From: Serratia surfactantfaciens
GTDB taxonomy: Bacteria; Pseudomonadota; Gammaproteobacteria; Enterobacterales; Enterobacteriaceae
DNA: 64,000 nucleotides
Assembly: GCF_001642805.2 (NCBI RefSeq)
Contig: NZ_CP016948.1
Span: 744,001 to 808,000 of the forward strand
Reading direction: 5' to 3'
Shown here: positions 7,873 through 16,639 of the stretch, piece by piece
Layout of the letters: every line of letters begins with the position of its first letter
How positions within the stretch are numbered: the stretch's first letter is position 1
The notes under the pieces: model-generated
Seen by the model: only the letters and a program-made list of their open reading frames with translations
Databases searched by the model: none
What the model was told of the DNA's origin: nothing
Translations under genes and position numbers: made by a program

Positions 7873-8504
7873 AGGATCACCTCTTTCACCAGGCATTCGA
7901 TCTCGGCCTGCGCCTTTTCGTTGTTCGCCTCATGCACGGTGATGGCTTCGCCCCAGGCGTCGCGATAAATTTTGCGGTCGCACAGGCGGTTGCCCACCAG
8001 GGTGAATTCCGGGTATTCGCTCAGTACCTGCGCCGCTTCGTTGGCTTCATTAATGAAGATATTGGTCGGGCACATGTTCAGCACGATATAACCTTTAACT
8101 TTCTCGTTATATTCCTGCGCGGTGGAGAACATCTCCGACAGATAGCCGATGGTGTCGAGATCCATCTGCGAAGGGCGCAGCGGCGAGAGGAACAGGTCGG
8201 CGGCCAGCAGGCCGGAGCGCAGTTCGGCGCTGTCGCGGCCGGCGGTGTCGACGATCACGTAGTCGTAATGGCGATCGAGCTCCAGCAGCGTTTCCTTGAT
8301 TTTGCCCGATGCGGCCACCACCGGAATATGCGGCAATCCCTCGACGTTCTGACGGTCGTTGTACCAGGTCATGATCGATTTCTGGTCGTCGGCATCGACG
8401 ATGATCGCCGTCTTGCCTTGCTTAAGAATCAGATACCCGGCGATATTCACCGCTTTCGTCGACTTGCCGACACCGCCTTTTTGCGAGCCAATCAGAACAA
8501 TCAT
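7869..8504 (-). CDS. ParA/ParF-family partition ATPase (MinD/ParA superfamily)
   Basis: The 211-residue protein begins MIVLIGSQKGG and has the deviant Walker A KGGVGKST (9-16), switch I-like VDADDQKS, and Walker B-like DYVIVDTAGRDS. The small size without an N-terminal DNA-binding domain places it with type Ib ParA (ParF) rather than Soj. The ATG at 8504 is preferred over a TTG at 8519 because AGAGA sits just upstream. It overlaps the downstream RHH gene by four bases. The gene is preceded by tandem AT-rich repeats at 8521-8570. It could be a captured plasmid partition module or a cargo-positioning ATPase; there are no replication genes nearby. Confidence 0.8.
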   Translation of the reverse strand: MIVLIGSQKGGVGKSTKAVNIAGYLILKQGKTAIIVDADDQKSIMTWYNDRQNVEGLPHIPVVAASGKIKETLLELDRHYDYVIVDTAGRDSAELRSGLLAADLFLSPLRPSQMDLDTIGYLSEMFSTAQEYNEKVKGYIVLNMCPTNIFINEANEAAQVLSEYPEFTLVGNRLCDRKIYRDAWGEAITVHEANNEKAQAEIECLVKEVIL

Positions 8505-8520
8505 GCTGCCATCTCTCAAG

Positions 8521-8570
8521 TTATTAAGCTGATAACTTATTAAGTTAATGCGCTTATTAGGTTGATAATC
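8521..8570. repeat. three tandem ~17-bp AT-rich repeats upstream of parA
   Basis: Three consecutive units begin TTATTAAG (8521), TTATTAAG (8537) and TTATTAGG (8554). Two of them continue with CTGATAA or TTGATAA. The 16-17 base period and position directly upstream of the ParA start fit an operator or centromere-like array for the RHH protein. The same TTATTAAG octamer recurs at 8738-8762 in an inverted repeat. Confidence 0.65.
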
Positions 8571-8732
8571 AAACAGGTTAACAAGAACAACTCGCGAACA
8601 ATATGCACCAACTGCGGCGGCTTGCCAAGCCAGTATGTCGTTAACTGCGCAGCTTATTTTGCGGTGAATTGCCCGGGTGGGTAAGTAGGAATTCTCTGGG
8701 AAGTCGCGGAGCGGATAAGAGGATATTAATTT

Positions 8733-8767
8733 AACAGCTTAATAAGTTATTTTCTTATTAAGCTGTT
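8733..8767. repeat. perfect 14-bp inverted repeat sharing the parA repeat motif
   Basis: AACAGCTTAATAAG, 7 bases, CTTATTAAGCTGTT is a perfect 14-bp inverted repeat immediately downstream of yajD. Each arm contains the TTATTAAG octamer found in the array upstream of parA. It could act as an AT-rich terminator for yajD, a second RHH binding site, or both. Confidence 0.6.
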
Positions 8768-8774
8768 TTTGGCA

Positions 8775-9116
8775 TTACTTCTTCATCATCGCCTTCAGAT
8801 TGGCGAACGGATTGTGGGTGGCGACGCCGATATCTTTCTGGGCGTCTTCACCCGCCACTACCGTAGAACCGTATTGATCGGCCTCGGTGTATTTCGAGTG
8901 TTCATGGTCGTGACAATACAGGCACAGCATCTCCCAGTTGCTGCCGTCTTCCGGGTTGTTGCTGTGATCGTGATCGATATGGTGCACCGTCAGTTCGCGC
9001 AGGTTGGAATACACGAACTCGCGCGAGCAGCGCCCGCACACCCAGGGGAACAGTTTCAGCGCTTTTTCGCGGTAGCCGGTTTCCAGCTTCGCATAGTTTT
9101 TGGGGATGTAGGCCAT
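8775..9116 (-). CDS. yajD: HNH nuclease family protein YajD
   Basis: The 113-residue protein matches my recollection of E. coli YajD nearly throughout. CGRC (27-30) and CLYC (65-68) form a structural zinc site around the HNH core HHIDHDHSNN (45-54). The start at the ATG 9116 (MAYIPKNYAK) aligns with the E. coli protein; a 15-residue upstream extension is not conserved in my memory. Predicted to bind or cut nucleic acid; the physiological role is unknown. It lies upstream of the parA locus on the same strand, separated by 270 bases of repeat-bearing DNA. Confidence 0.88.
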   Translation of the reverse strand: MAYIPKNYAKLETGYREKALKLFPWVCGRCSREFVYSNLRELTVHHIDHDHSNNPEDGSNWEMLCLYCHDHEHSKYTEADQYGSTVVAGEDAQKDIGVATHNPFANLKAMMKK

Positions 9117-9170
9117 GGTGGTTGTCCGTCGGGAATCAATATGCGGTAAATAATACCACACTGCATGCGG

Positions 9171-9635
9171 CTACAACGTGCGGCTCATCACCGTGACGGT
9201 TTCACCGGCGACCCGGCGCTGCTCCAGAGGGCGCCAGCCGAGCTTTTGATACAGCGCCTGCTGGTCGGGCGTGTACAGATAGAGCTCGTCGATGCCTTGG
9301 CTTCGGCCGTGCTCAATGCAGCGCGCGATCAGACTGCGGGCGATGCCTTGACCGCGGTGCTGCGGGTGGGTGAAGACTTCGCTCAGCCAGTATTGGCGCT
9401 CCGGTTTATCCGCCAGCTCATAAAGCGTCAAACTGGCGGTGCCGAGGATCTGCCGTTGCGGCGACAGCGCCAGCAGCACGATGCCCCGATGATGTCCGGG
9501 CTCGCTGCGCTCAGCCAGACGCCGGCTGATGGCGTCGCGGTTGCTCCACTGTGCAAAGGCGCCCCATTCCTGATGCAGTAATTCGGCCAGTTCGTCAATG
9601 CGCTGACGATGTGCGAGCAGCGGTTCGATATGCAT
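9171..9635 (-). CDS. GNAT family N-acetyltransferase
   Basis: The product has about 154 residues from the ATG at 9635; a GTG at 9671 would add 12 residues, and neither has a good ribosome-binding site. The acetyl-CoA binding motif A is visible as WLSEVFTHPQHRGQGIARSLIARCIEHG, with the R/Q-x-x-G-x-G/A pattern in HRGQGIA. Motif B-like ELYLYTPDQQALYQKLGWR ends the fold. It would transfer an acetyl group to an amine of unknown identity. Monocistronic. Confidence 0.8.
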   Translation of the reverse strand: MHIEPLLAHRQRIDELAELLHQEWGAFAQWSNRDAISRRLAERSEPGHHRGIVLLALSPQRQILGTASLTLYELADKPERQYWLSEVFTHPQHRGQGIARSLIARCIEHGRSQGIDELYLYTPDQQALYQKLGWRPLEQRRVAGETVTVMSRTL

Positions 9636-9689
9636 GGTTTGCCCGTTTTTATTGTCCGTAAGAGAAGCCACTATAGCCGGGGCGATCGG

Positions 9690-10583
9690 TTAATGAAACG
9701 TCTCCATCGCCCAGTCGATAAACGCCCGCAGCTTGCCGCTGAGGTGGCGATTGGACGGATAGACGACATACATCTGTTCCGGCGGCGGCTGCCAGTCGTG
9801 CAGCAGGCTGACCAGCTCGCCGGCATCGAGGTGCGGCTGCGCCATAAAACGATAGGTCTGGATGATGCCCAGGCCGGCCAGGCTCGCCGCCAGCAGCGCG
9901 TTGCCTTCATTGATGCTGACCGGGTAGCGTTGTTGGATGGCGATCTCTTTGCCGCGTTCGACGTAGCGCTGCGGATGGATGCGGTCGTTGAGCGGGTGGC
10001 GATAGTGCACCATCGGAAAACCCTGTTCCAGATCGCACGGGTGGCGGGGCGTGCCGTGGCGCGCCAGGTAGTCTGGGGTGGCGCAGCTGACCCAGTCCAG
10101 ATCGAACAGGCGCCGCGCGATCAGGCTGGAGTCGGCCAGCGGACCGCTGCGGATCACGCAGTCGGCGCTGTCGCTGATCAAATCGATAACGCGATCGCCG
10201 ACGCTCAGATCGATCTGTATCTGCGGGTAGCGCGCCAGAAAGTCGGGAAGGGCGGGCAGCAGCAGCCGGCGGGCGGTGCCGCCGCCGGTATCGATGCGCA
10301 GCACGCCCTGTGGAGAACTTTGCGATTCGGTCAGGCAGCCTTCCATCTGCTCCAGATCCGCCAGCCATTTCACCGTGCGCTGGTAATAGCATTCGCCCTC
10401 ACGGGTGACCGAAACGCTGCGGGTGGTGCGCTGGAACAGCTTGGTCTGCAGGTGATCTTCCAGGCTCTGGATCAGCTTGGTGACCGTGGCTTTCGGCATG
10501 CCCAGCGACTCGGCGGCGCGGGTAAAGCCGCCGGTTTCCACCACGCGGTTGAACACCCGTATGGCGAGTAAATGATGGTCCAT
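9690..10583 (-). CDS. LysR-family transcriptional regulator
   Basis: The 297-residue protein has an N-terminal winged HTH (residues about 5-65, FNRVVETGGFTRAAESLGMPKATVTKLIQSLE) and a C-terminal periplasmic-binding-like effector domain. It is of the CrgA/DsdC-like subgroup (YYQRTVKWLADLEQMEGCL). It is encoded downstream of the MFS transporter on the same strand with a 60-base gap, so it may control that exporter. The effector is unknown. Confidence 0.85.
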   Translation of the reverse strand: MDHHLLAIRVFNRVVETGGFTRAAESLGMPKATVTKLIQSLEDHLQTKLFQRTTRSVSVTREGECYYQRTVKWLADLEQMEGCLTESQSSPQGVLRIDTGGGTARRLLLPALPDFLARYPQIQIDLSVGDRVIDLISDSADCVIRSGPLADSSLIARRLFDLDWVSCATPDYLARHGTPRHPCDLEQGFPMVHYRHPLNDRIHPQRYVERGKEIAIQQRYPVSINEGNALLAASLAGLGIIQTYRFMAQPHLDAGELVSLLHDWQPPPEQMYVVYPSNRHLSGKLRAFIDWAMETFH

Positions 10584-10642
10584 AGGCTCTCAGCGTAGTG
10601 CGCCGGCTGCCGCCGGCGCGTGTTTATGCGGGTAAATAATGA

Positions 10643-11827
10643 TTAACACTGTTTAGCGCCAATCACGCCGGCGCGCAAGCTGAGACCGAACACCAGCGCG
10701 GCGGAGAGGATCAGCGCGCCGCCGAACAGCATGGCGCTGCTGACGCCCTGCCAGTCCACCACCTCGCCGCCCAGCAATGCGCCGGAGGCCAGCGCGATTT
10801 GGACGACGCACACCAGCAGCGCCTGGCCGGCCTCCGGCGCCTGCGGCACCGCGGCGAACATCCAGTTGGTGGCGCACACCGGCACGGCGCCAAAGGCCAG
10901 TCCCCAGACCATCACCATCAGCGTGGCGCCGCCGAGGCCGCTGAGCAGCGGTGAGACGATCAGGATGCCCGCCAACATGGCGGCGATCAGGATAAAGGTG
11001 GCGCGCAGGCTGTATTCCCCCAGGCGTTCGCCGAGGAACGTGCCCAGCAGGCCGACGGCACCATAGGCCAACAGCTGCAGCGAGATGGCCGACGGGCTGA
11101 GCACGAACACCTGCTGCAGCAGGGGGCGCAGATAGGTATAGGCGGCGAAGTGGCCGATGAACAGCAGCACGATGGCGATAAGGCCGATGCGCGCCATCGG
11201 CAGGCGCAACGGCAGCACCAGATCGCGCGGCGTGACCGGCCGGGACGGCGGCACCGACGTCAGTAAGCGCAGTTGCGCCAACAGTACGCCGACCGCCAGC
11301 GCCGCGCCGCCGAAGAAGGCGGCGCGCCAGCCGAACAGATCGCCGACCAGTGCGCCGATCGGCACGCCGCACACCGCGCCGACCGAAACGCCGCTGAGAA
11401 TCAGCGCGGTGGCTCGCCCCTGGCTGGCTTCCGGCACCAGATGGCGGCCATAGTTGGCGGCGAACGACCAGAAGCCGCCGACGCAGACGCCCAGCAGCAC
11501 GCGGCCGAGCAACATCATCGGAAAGTTGACGGCCAGCGCCGCCACCAGATTGGATACCACCAGCAGCAACGATAGCCCCAGCATCAATAAACGCCGATCC
11601 AGGCGGCCGGACATCAGGCTCAATGCGGGGGCGGCCACCGCCGCCACGATGCCGGGCATGGTGACCATCAGCCCGGCGCTGCCGGTACTGACGCCGAGCG
11701 AGGGGGCGATGTTGGTCAGCAGACCGATCGGCAGAAACTCGGTGGTGACCATGACAAAACAGGCAACCGTCAGCGAGAAGATCGCCAACCACGGGGATGA
11801 TGCAGGGTTATCTTTATGATTCAGCAT
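10643..11827 (-). CDS. MFS transporter, DHA1 drug/sugar/purine efflux type
   Basis: The 394-residue protein has about twelve hydrophobic helices and the MFS loop motif between helices 2 and 3 (MSGRLDRRLLMLG). ATEFLPIGLLT-like TTEFLPIGLLTNIAP in helix 1 is characteristic of the AraJ/NepI/PbuE group of DHA1 exporters. It would export a small molecule using the proton gradient. Its neighbour downstream is a LysR regulator on the same strand. The substrate is not deducible. Confidence 0.83.
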   Translation of the reverse strand: MLNHKDNPASSPWLAIFSLTVACFVMVTTEFLPIGLLTNIAPSLGVSTGSAGLMVTMPGIVAAVAAPALSLMSGRLDRRLLMLGLSLLLVVSNLVAALAVNFPMMLLGRVLLGVCVGGFWSFAANYGRHLVPEASQGRATALILSGVSVGAVCGVPIGALVGDLFGWRAAFFGGAALAVGVLLAQLRLLTSVPPSRPVTPRDLVLPLRLPMARIGLIAIVLLFIGHFAAYTYLRPLLQQVFVLSPSAISLQLLAYGAVGLLGTFLGERLGEYSLRATFILIAAMLAGILIVSPLLSGLGGATLMVMVWGLAFGAVPVCATNWMFAAVPQAPEAGQALLVCVVQIALASGALLGGEVVDWQGVSSAMLFGGALILSAALVFGLSLRAGVIGAKQC

Positions 11828-11971
11828 AATGCCGCTCTTCTCAGGTGAATGCGCAGGCCGCGCGAGGGGCGCAGTGTGACCGAAATCACAATTTACGGCA
11901 GGCGAGAGCGGCGGATAAATCCATCTGCGGTGGTTACACTGTTTCTGAGGGGGAACAATCGCGGCAGTGAG

Positions 11972-11994
11972 TTAAAGCGCGGCTTGCGCCGCGC
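11972..11994 (-). terminator. hairpin terminator after lsrK
   Basis: Read on the minus strand, GCGCGGC, a 4-base loop and GCCGCGC form a perfect 7-bp stem followed by TTTAACTC, about 55 bases after the lsrK stop. The T-run is short. Confidence 0.5.
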
Positions 11995-12047
11995 CGAGGG
12001 GAAAGGAATAAAACGGCATAAGGTTATGACCGAATGCCGCGAGGCGC

Positions 12048-13613
12048 TTACAGCCCCGGCGCTTTCCACAGCGAGGTGGTCAGGCCGTTGTCCACCAGCG
12101 TCAACTGATCGGCGTAGATCCGCCGCCAGTTTTCCTTCTGCTCATGATACGAGGCGTGGTTGGTCATGTCCGGCTGATGTTCGCGCTCCCAGCGCACCAG
12201 GCGCTCGCCGGTTTCGGCCAGCGATTCGTACAGCCCGGCGCCGACGCCGGCGGCGATGGCGCAGCCCAGCGCGGTGGCCTCTTTTACCACCGGTACCCGT
12301 ACCGTCAGCCCGGTGACGTCGCTGAGGATCTGACTCCACAGTTTGCCCTTCGCACCGCCGCCGGCGAACACCAGCGAGCGGGCCTGCACGCCGGAGAAGG
12401 CGGCGATCTGCTCCAGATTGCAGGCGGAGACGATGGCGGCATTCTCTTCCAGCGCGCGGAACAGCGTCTGTTTGTTGCAGCGTTCCGGATCGATCGACAG
12501 GTTGATGAACGACGGCGCGGCGTGATACCAGGTTTTGAAATGCATAGCGTCGGAAAAGATTGGCATCACGCCGTAGGCGCCCGGCGGCACCCTGGCCGCC
12601 ATCTCTTCCAGCAGGCTGTAGGCGTCGACGCCCAACCGCTCCGCCAGCAGCTTCTCTTCGGCGCAGAACGCGTCGCGGAACCAACGCATGGTCAGGCCGG
12701 TAAAGAAGCTGATGGATTCCGCCTGCGCCATGCCGGGAATGACATGGGGGTTGATGCGGATATTCATCTCCGGATCGATGGCGGGTTCCGGCAGGTTAAC
12801 GATTTGCTGCCAGAAGGTGCCGCCGAGCACCGCCGTTTGCCCGGCACGCACGATGCCAAGCCCCAGACTGCCGAGTTGCACGTCGCCGCCGCCCATCACC
12901 ACCGGGGTGCCGAGCAGCAGCCCGCTCTCCTGCGCCGCCTGTTCGGTGACGCGCCCCAGCACGCTGCCGGTCTCTTTCACCGGCGACAGAATATCTGCGC
13001 GCAGGCCGGCCATATCGAGCAGCGCCGGCCGCCAGTCGCGGCTGGTCAGATCCAGCATGCCGGTGGTGCCGGCGTTGGAAGGATCGACCGCCAGCTCGCC
13101 GCTGAGCATGTTGGCCAACCAGTCGCTGATCATGGTCAGCGTCGCCGCCTGGCGGTAGATGTCCGGCCGATGGTGCGCCAGCCACAGCAGGCGCGGCATG
13201 GCGCTCAACGCCAGCGTCTGGCCGGAATAGTGATACACCTCGCGTTCGAAACCGTGGTTGTGCAGCTCTTTCAGCTCGCTGACTTCGTGGCTGGCGCGCG
13301 CATCGACGTTGGCGCAGGCCCAGATCGGCACGCCGTTGCGATCGTACAGAACGATGCCTTCACGCATCGAGCAGCAGGCCACCGCGCGGATCGCCTGAGC
13401 GCTCAATCCCGCGCGTTGCATCGCCTGGCGGATGCACTGACAGGCCAGCTGCCAGTTGCGGCTGAGGTCGAACTCCATCGAGCCGGGCACGCCCGGCACC
13501 GCCAGATGCTGCCACTCCGCCTGGCCGTGCGCGATCTGATTGCCCGCCAAATCGAAGATCACCGCGCGAATACTGCCTGTTCCTGCGTCCAGCGCCATCA
13601 AGTAGTTATCCAT
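12048..13613 (-). CDS. lsrK: autoinducer-2 kinase LsrK
   Basis: The 521-residue FGGY-family kinase is nearly superimposable on E. coli LsrK over its whole length. It opens with [19 protein letters not shown], has [19 protein letters not shown], the FGGY signature region [17 protein letters not shown], and ends [10 protein letters not shown]. It phosphorylates the quorum-sensing signal AI-2 (DPD) with ATP, trapping it in the cell. In E. coli lsrK sits beside lsrR and the lsrACDBFG transporter operon; here only lsrG is next to it, divergently transcribed. Confidence 0.95.
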   Translation of the reverse strand: MDNYLMALDAGTGSIRAVIFDLAGNQIAHGQAEWQHLAVPGVPGSMEFDLSRNWQLACQCIRQAMQRAGLSAQAIRAVACCSMREGIVLYDRNGVPIWACANVDARASHEVSELKELHNHGFEREVYHYSGQTLALSAMPRLLWLAHHRPDIYRQAATLTMISDWLANMLSGELAVDPSNAGTTGMLDLTSRDWRPALLDMAGLRADILSPVKETGSVLGRVTEQAAQESGLLLGTPVVMGGGDVQLGSLGLGIVRAGQTAVLGGTFWQQIVNLPEPAIDPEMNIRINPHVIPGMAQAESISFFTGLTMRWFRDAFCAEEKLLAERLGVDAYSLLEEMAARVPPGAYGVMPIFSDAMHFKTWYHAAPSFINLSIDPERCNKQTLFRALEENAAIVSACNLEQIAAFSGVQARSLVFAGGGAKGKLWSQILSDVTGLTVRVPVVKEATALGCAIAAGVGAGLYESLAETGERLVRWEREHQPDMTNHASYHEQKENWRRIYADQLTLVDNGLTTSLWKAPGL

Positions 13614-13683
13614 AGCCTATGCTCTCAGGGGGAGGAGTGTTAACTATAGATGCCGCCGCCTTGCCCCGCCGGGGAAGGTATGG

Positions 13684-13725
13684 GCACCGCCGGTGCGATT
13701 TGTGAGCCAGGCGGCAAAATTGCCG
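13684..13725. promoter_or_regulatory. palindromic sites in the lsrK-lsrG intergenic region
   Basis: Two short palindromes lie between the divergent genes. GCACCG, C, CGGTGC is at 13684-13696; CGGCAA, AA, TTGCCG is at 13712-13725. Both are perfect and centrally placed, so either could be an operator for coordinated control. A single TGTGA half-site at 13701 is too weak to call a CRP site. Confidence 0.35.
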
Positions 13726-13806
13726 TTGCGGCAGGGCAATCGACGGGAATGAACCTATGGTTGGAAAGCGCCATGTTACGGCGCGCCGTTTAAACAAGGA
13801 GCTGTC

Positions 13807-14100
13807 ATGCACGTCACATTGGTTGAGATCAACGTTAAACAGGACAAGATCGACGAATTTGTCGAGGTTTTCCGCGCCAATCACCTGGGGGCGATCGAAG
13901 AGCCGGGCAATCTGCGCTTCGACGTGCTGCAGGATGAGCATATTCCAACGCGGTTTTACATCTACGAAGCCTATCGCGACGAGCAGGCGGTGGCGGCGCA
14001 CAAGCAGACTCCGCACTATCTGCAGTGCGTGGAGAAGCTGGAAGCGCTGATGACCGGTCCGCGCAAGAAAACCACCTTTATCGGCCTGATGCCGGAATAA
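13807..14100 (+). CDS. lsrG: (4S)-4-hydroxy-5-phosphooxypentane-2,3-dione isomerase LsrG
   Basis: The 97-residue ABM-fold protein matches Lsr[19 protein letters not shown], then [40 protein letters not shown] and [10 protein letters not shown]. LsrG converts phospho-AI-2 to its isomer 3-hydroxy-2,4-pentadione-5-phosphate, the step after LsrK. An AAGGAG ribosome-binding site precedes the ATG. It faces lsrK across a 193-base spacer. The next enzyme (LsrF thiolase) and the transporter genes are not in this window. Confidence 0.92.
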   Translation: MHVTLVEINVKQDKIDEFVEVFRANHLGAIEEPGNLRFDVLQDEHIPTRFYIYEAYRDEQAVAAHKQTPHYLQCVEKLEALMTGPRKKTTFIGLMPE

Positions 14101-14187
14101 TCGACGGATTTTGCCGGTGTCCATACGCCCGGTTTGGCTGTAACCTGCAAGCTAAAGTGAATTTTCAATGGGATAAGCGGGGCGAGG

Positions 14188-15093
14188 ATGACATTGCGCG
14201 ATCGGCTGTTGGCGCTGTTGGTGGTGGTGATCTGGGGCGTGAATTTCGTCGTGATCAAGTTCGGTTTACAGGGCATGCCGCCGTTTCTGCTGGCCGGAAT
14301 GCGTTTTTTGCTGGTGGCGTTGCCGGCGATCTTCTTTATCCCGCGCCCGACCATTCCGTGGAAATGGCTGTTGCTGTACGGCATGACCATGAGCTTCGCG
14401 CAGTTCGCTTTTCTGTTCGTCGCCATCAAGGTGGGCATGCCGGCGGGATTGGCTTCGCTGGTGCTGCAGGCGCAGGTGTTCTTCACCCTGCTGCTGGGGG
14501 GCGTGCTGATGGGCGACAAGCTGCGCGTCAATCATTTCGTCGGCATCGCTATCGCCAGCGGCGGCATGCTGGTGCTGGCGCAGGCCAGCCTGCATAAGCC
14601 GGGCAGTGGCGCGGTGCCTCTGGCGGGCCTGTTGCTGACCCTGGCGGCGGCGTTTTCCTGGGCGCTGGGCAACCTGACCAACAAGAAGATCCTGGCCGGT
14701 TTCCCGCAGCGTAATATCTTATCGCTGGTGGTGTGGAGCGCGCCGATCCCGGTGGTGCCGTTCCTGGCCTGCAGCTGGCTGTTCGACGGCCCGCAGGCGG
14801 TGCTGAGCAGCCTGAGCCATGTGCAGCTCGGCACCTGGCTGGCGGTTGCCTACCTGGCGTTCGCCGCCACGCTGTTCGGTTATTCGGTGTGGGGCAGCCT
14901 GCTGGGGCGCTACGAGACCTGGCGCGTTGCACCGCTGACGCTGCTGGTGCCGCTGGTCGGGCTGTTCGCCGCCTGGTTGCTGCTGGACGAAGCGCTGTCG
15001 CCGGCTCAGTTCGGCGGCGCATTGCTGGTGCTGGCCGGCATGGCGGTCAATACCTTCGGGCTACCGCGCCGCCGGGCGGCGATCGCGCGTTAA
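14188..15093 (+). CDS. eamA: O-acetylserine/cysteine exporter EamA
   Basis: The 301-residue DMT-superfamily protein has ten predicted helices in two EamA repeats. It aligns closely with E. coli EamA (YdeD): LALLVVVIWGVNFVVIKFGL, MPAGLASLVLQAQVFFT, LTLAAAFSWALGNLTNKKI and LLGRYETWRVAPLTLLVP. The protein exports O-acetylserine and cysteine across the inner membrane. It follows lsrG by 88 bases on the same strand, but nothing links the functions. Confidence 0.87.
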   Translation: MTLRDRLLALLVVVIWGVNFVVIKFGLQGMPPFLLAGMRFLLVALPAIFFIPRPTIPWKWLLLYGMTMSFAQFAFLFVAIKVGMPAGLASLVLQAQVFFTLLLGGVLMGDKLRVNHFVGIAIASGGMLVLAQASLHKPGSGAVPLAGLLLTLAAAFSWALGNLTNKKILAGFPQRNILSLVVWSAPIPVVPFLACSWLFDGPQAVLSSLSHVQLGTWLAVAYLAFAATLFGYSVWGSLLGRYETWRVAPLTLLVPLVGLFAAWLLLDEALSPAQFGGALLVLAGMAVNTFGLPRRRAAIAR

Positions 15094-15176
15094 ACCGAAC
15101 AGGGCAATTCTGTTCAATACCGGGTTGGCGCGGCCCGGCACTCTGGTGCCTGTGAATATTTTCTCAGGTGCCTATC

Positions 15177-15767
15177 ATGAACATTTACCTCTCTATGGCC
15201 GCGTTTGCGCTGGCGGCCTCCATCACCCCCGGCCCGGTCAACATCGTCGCATTGAGCGCCGGGGCGCAATTCGGCTTTGGCGCGACCCAGCGTCACGTGT
15301 TCGGCGCCACGCTGGGGTTTACCCTGTTGTTGGTGCTGCTGGGATTGGGCATGCACCAGCTGCTGATCCTGTGGCCGGCGTTGACCCGCTTGATCCAGTG
15401 GGCCGGCGTGGCCTTCCTGCTGTTTATGGCTTATCGCCTGGCGTTTGATGATGGCAATTTGGGCCGCGGCGCGGCGCGGCCGCCTTCCTGGCGCTACGGT
15501 GCGCTGATGCAATGGCTGAACCCCAAGGCGTGGCTGGCGTCGGTGGCCAGCCTCGGCGCCTTTGTCGGCGACGGCGATTGGCTGCTGCTGTGGCAGTTCG
15601 CCGGGCTCTACTTCGTGATTTGCTATGTTTCGGTGGCCTGCTGGGCCTATGTCGGCGCGATGCTGCGCGGCCTGCTCAGGCAGGCGCGCAACGTGCAGCG
15701 TTTCAACCGCGCGATGGCGCTGCTGTTGGCGGCCAGCGCCTGCTATCTGCTGGCTGAGGGTTTTTGA
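15177..15767 (+). CDS. LysE/RhtB-family amino-acid exporter
   Basis: The 196-residue membrane protein has the LysE family N-terminal signature SITPGPVNIVALSAGAQFGFGA and the mid-protein NPKAWLASVASLGAF. Six hydrophobic helices are visible. The ATG at 15177 is chosen over a GTG at 15168 because CAGGTG then serves as its ribosome-binding site. The 3' end overlaps the convergent AraC gene by 25 bases, so the two form a natural regulator/exporter pair. Substrate unknown. Confidence 0.83.
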   Translation: MNIYLSMAAFALAASITPGPVNIVALSAGAQFGFGATQRHVFGATLGFTLLLVLLGLGMHQLLILWPALTRLIQWAGVAFLLFMAYRLAFDDGNLGRGAARPPSWRYGALMQWLNPKAWLASVASLGAFVGDGDWLLLWQFAGLYFVICYVSVACWAYVGAMLRGLLRQARNVQRFNRAMALLLAASACYLLAEGF

Positions 15768-16570
15768 TACTGGCCCGGCGTGGCGGCCAACAGCTGTTTG
15801 AAGGTGCGCTGAAAGTGCGCCTGATCGGCAAAACCGCTTTCGCTGGCGGCGGCGGCGATCGGCAGGCCGCTTTTCAACAGGCGGTGGCCGTGCTGCACGC
15901 GGCGATTGACCAGATAGGCGTGCGGCGTCATGCCGTAACGCTGGCGGAAGGCGCGGATCAGGTAAGAGGGCGACAGGGCGGCGGCGCGGCAAATGTCTTC
16001 CAGCGTCAGTGCCTGGGTGCAGTGCGCGTCGATGAACGCCGCCGCCGCTTCCAGCCGGGGATGCGGCGTTGTTTCGGGATGGCGGATGTCACCCAGCGCG
16101 CGCAGCAGGGCGCTGAAATACTCCACCATGGCGATCTGCTTTTCCAGCGCGCCGCACTGCGGAGTCGTCAGTAGCGCGTACAGCCGGTTCAGGCCGCTGA
16201 ACAGCTCTGGATCGCGGCTAAGCGGTTGGCTAAAGGGGACAAAACGGTCGCCGTCGCCGCCGAGCAGTTCCTGCTGCAGTGCGCCGATCCAGGCGAGATC
16301 GAGATAGAACATGATGTACGACCAACGGCGGTCGGCTATCGGGTTGCAGGCATGCGCCTGCTGCGGGTTGATGATCACCAGATCGCCGGCGCCGACCTGC
16401 ATGCGCCGCTCGCCGTTGACATAGGTGCTGATGCCGCCGGTGATGGCGCCGATGGAAAAGAATTCGTGGCTGTGCAGGCTGTAGCACACCTGGCGGCCAT
16501 CCTCGATGGCGCGTGCTTCGACAAACGGCAACTGCGGATCGCGCCAGAACTGCGGCGTTTTTTCACTCAT
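15743..16570 (-). CDS. AraC-family regulator with N-terminal cupin sensing domain
   Basis: The 275-residue protein has an AraC-type cupin (about 20-120, including HSHEFFSIGAITGG and MQVGAGDLVIINPQQAHACNP) and two C-terminal HTH motifs (LTLEDICRAAALSPSYLIRAFRQRYGMTPHAYL, then PIAAAASESGFADQAHFQRTFKQLLAATPGQY). This pattern is common in regulators adjacent to LysE exporters. The gene overlaps the exporter's 3' end by 25 bases. Confidence 0.87.
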   Translation of the reverse strand: MSEKTPQFWRDPQLPFVEARAIEDGRQVCYSLHSHEFFSIGAITGGISTYVNGERRMQVGAGDLVIINPQQAHACNPIADRRWSYIMFYLDLAWIGALQQELLGGDGDRFVPFSQPLSRDPELFSGLNRLYALLTTPQCGALEKQIAMVEYFSALLRALGDIRHPETTPHPRLEAAAAFIDAHCTQALTLEDICRAAALSPSYLIRAFRQRYGMTPHAYLVNRRVQHGHRLLKSGLPIAAAASESGFADQAHFQRTFKQLLAATPGQYQKPSASR

Positions 16571-16639
16571 ACGCTTTCCTTTTCACTGCGGCGGCATCAC
16601 AGTGTTATAGCCTGAAAGCGACGAGAGGGGGAATGGCGG

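Noticed and set aside
13701..13716. CRP site between lsrK and lsrG
   Set aside because: Only the TGTGA half-site is present; the other half does not resemble TCACA.
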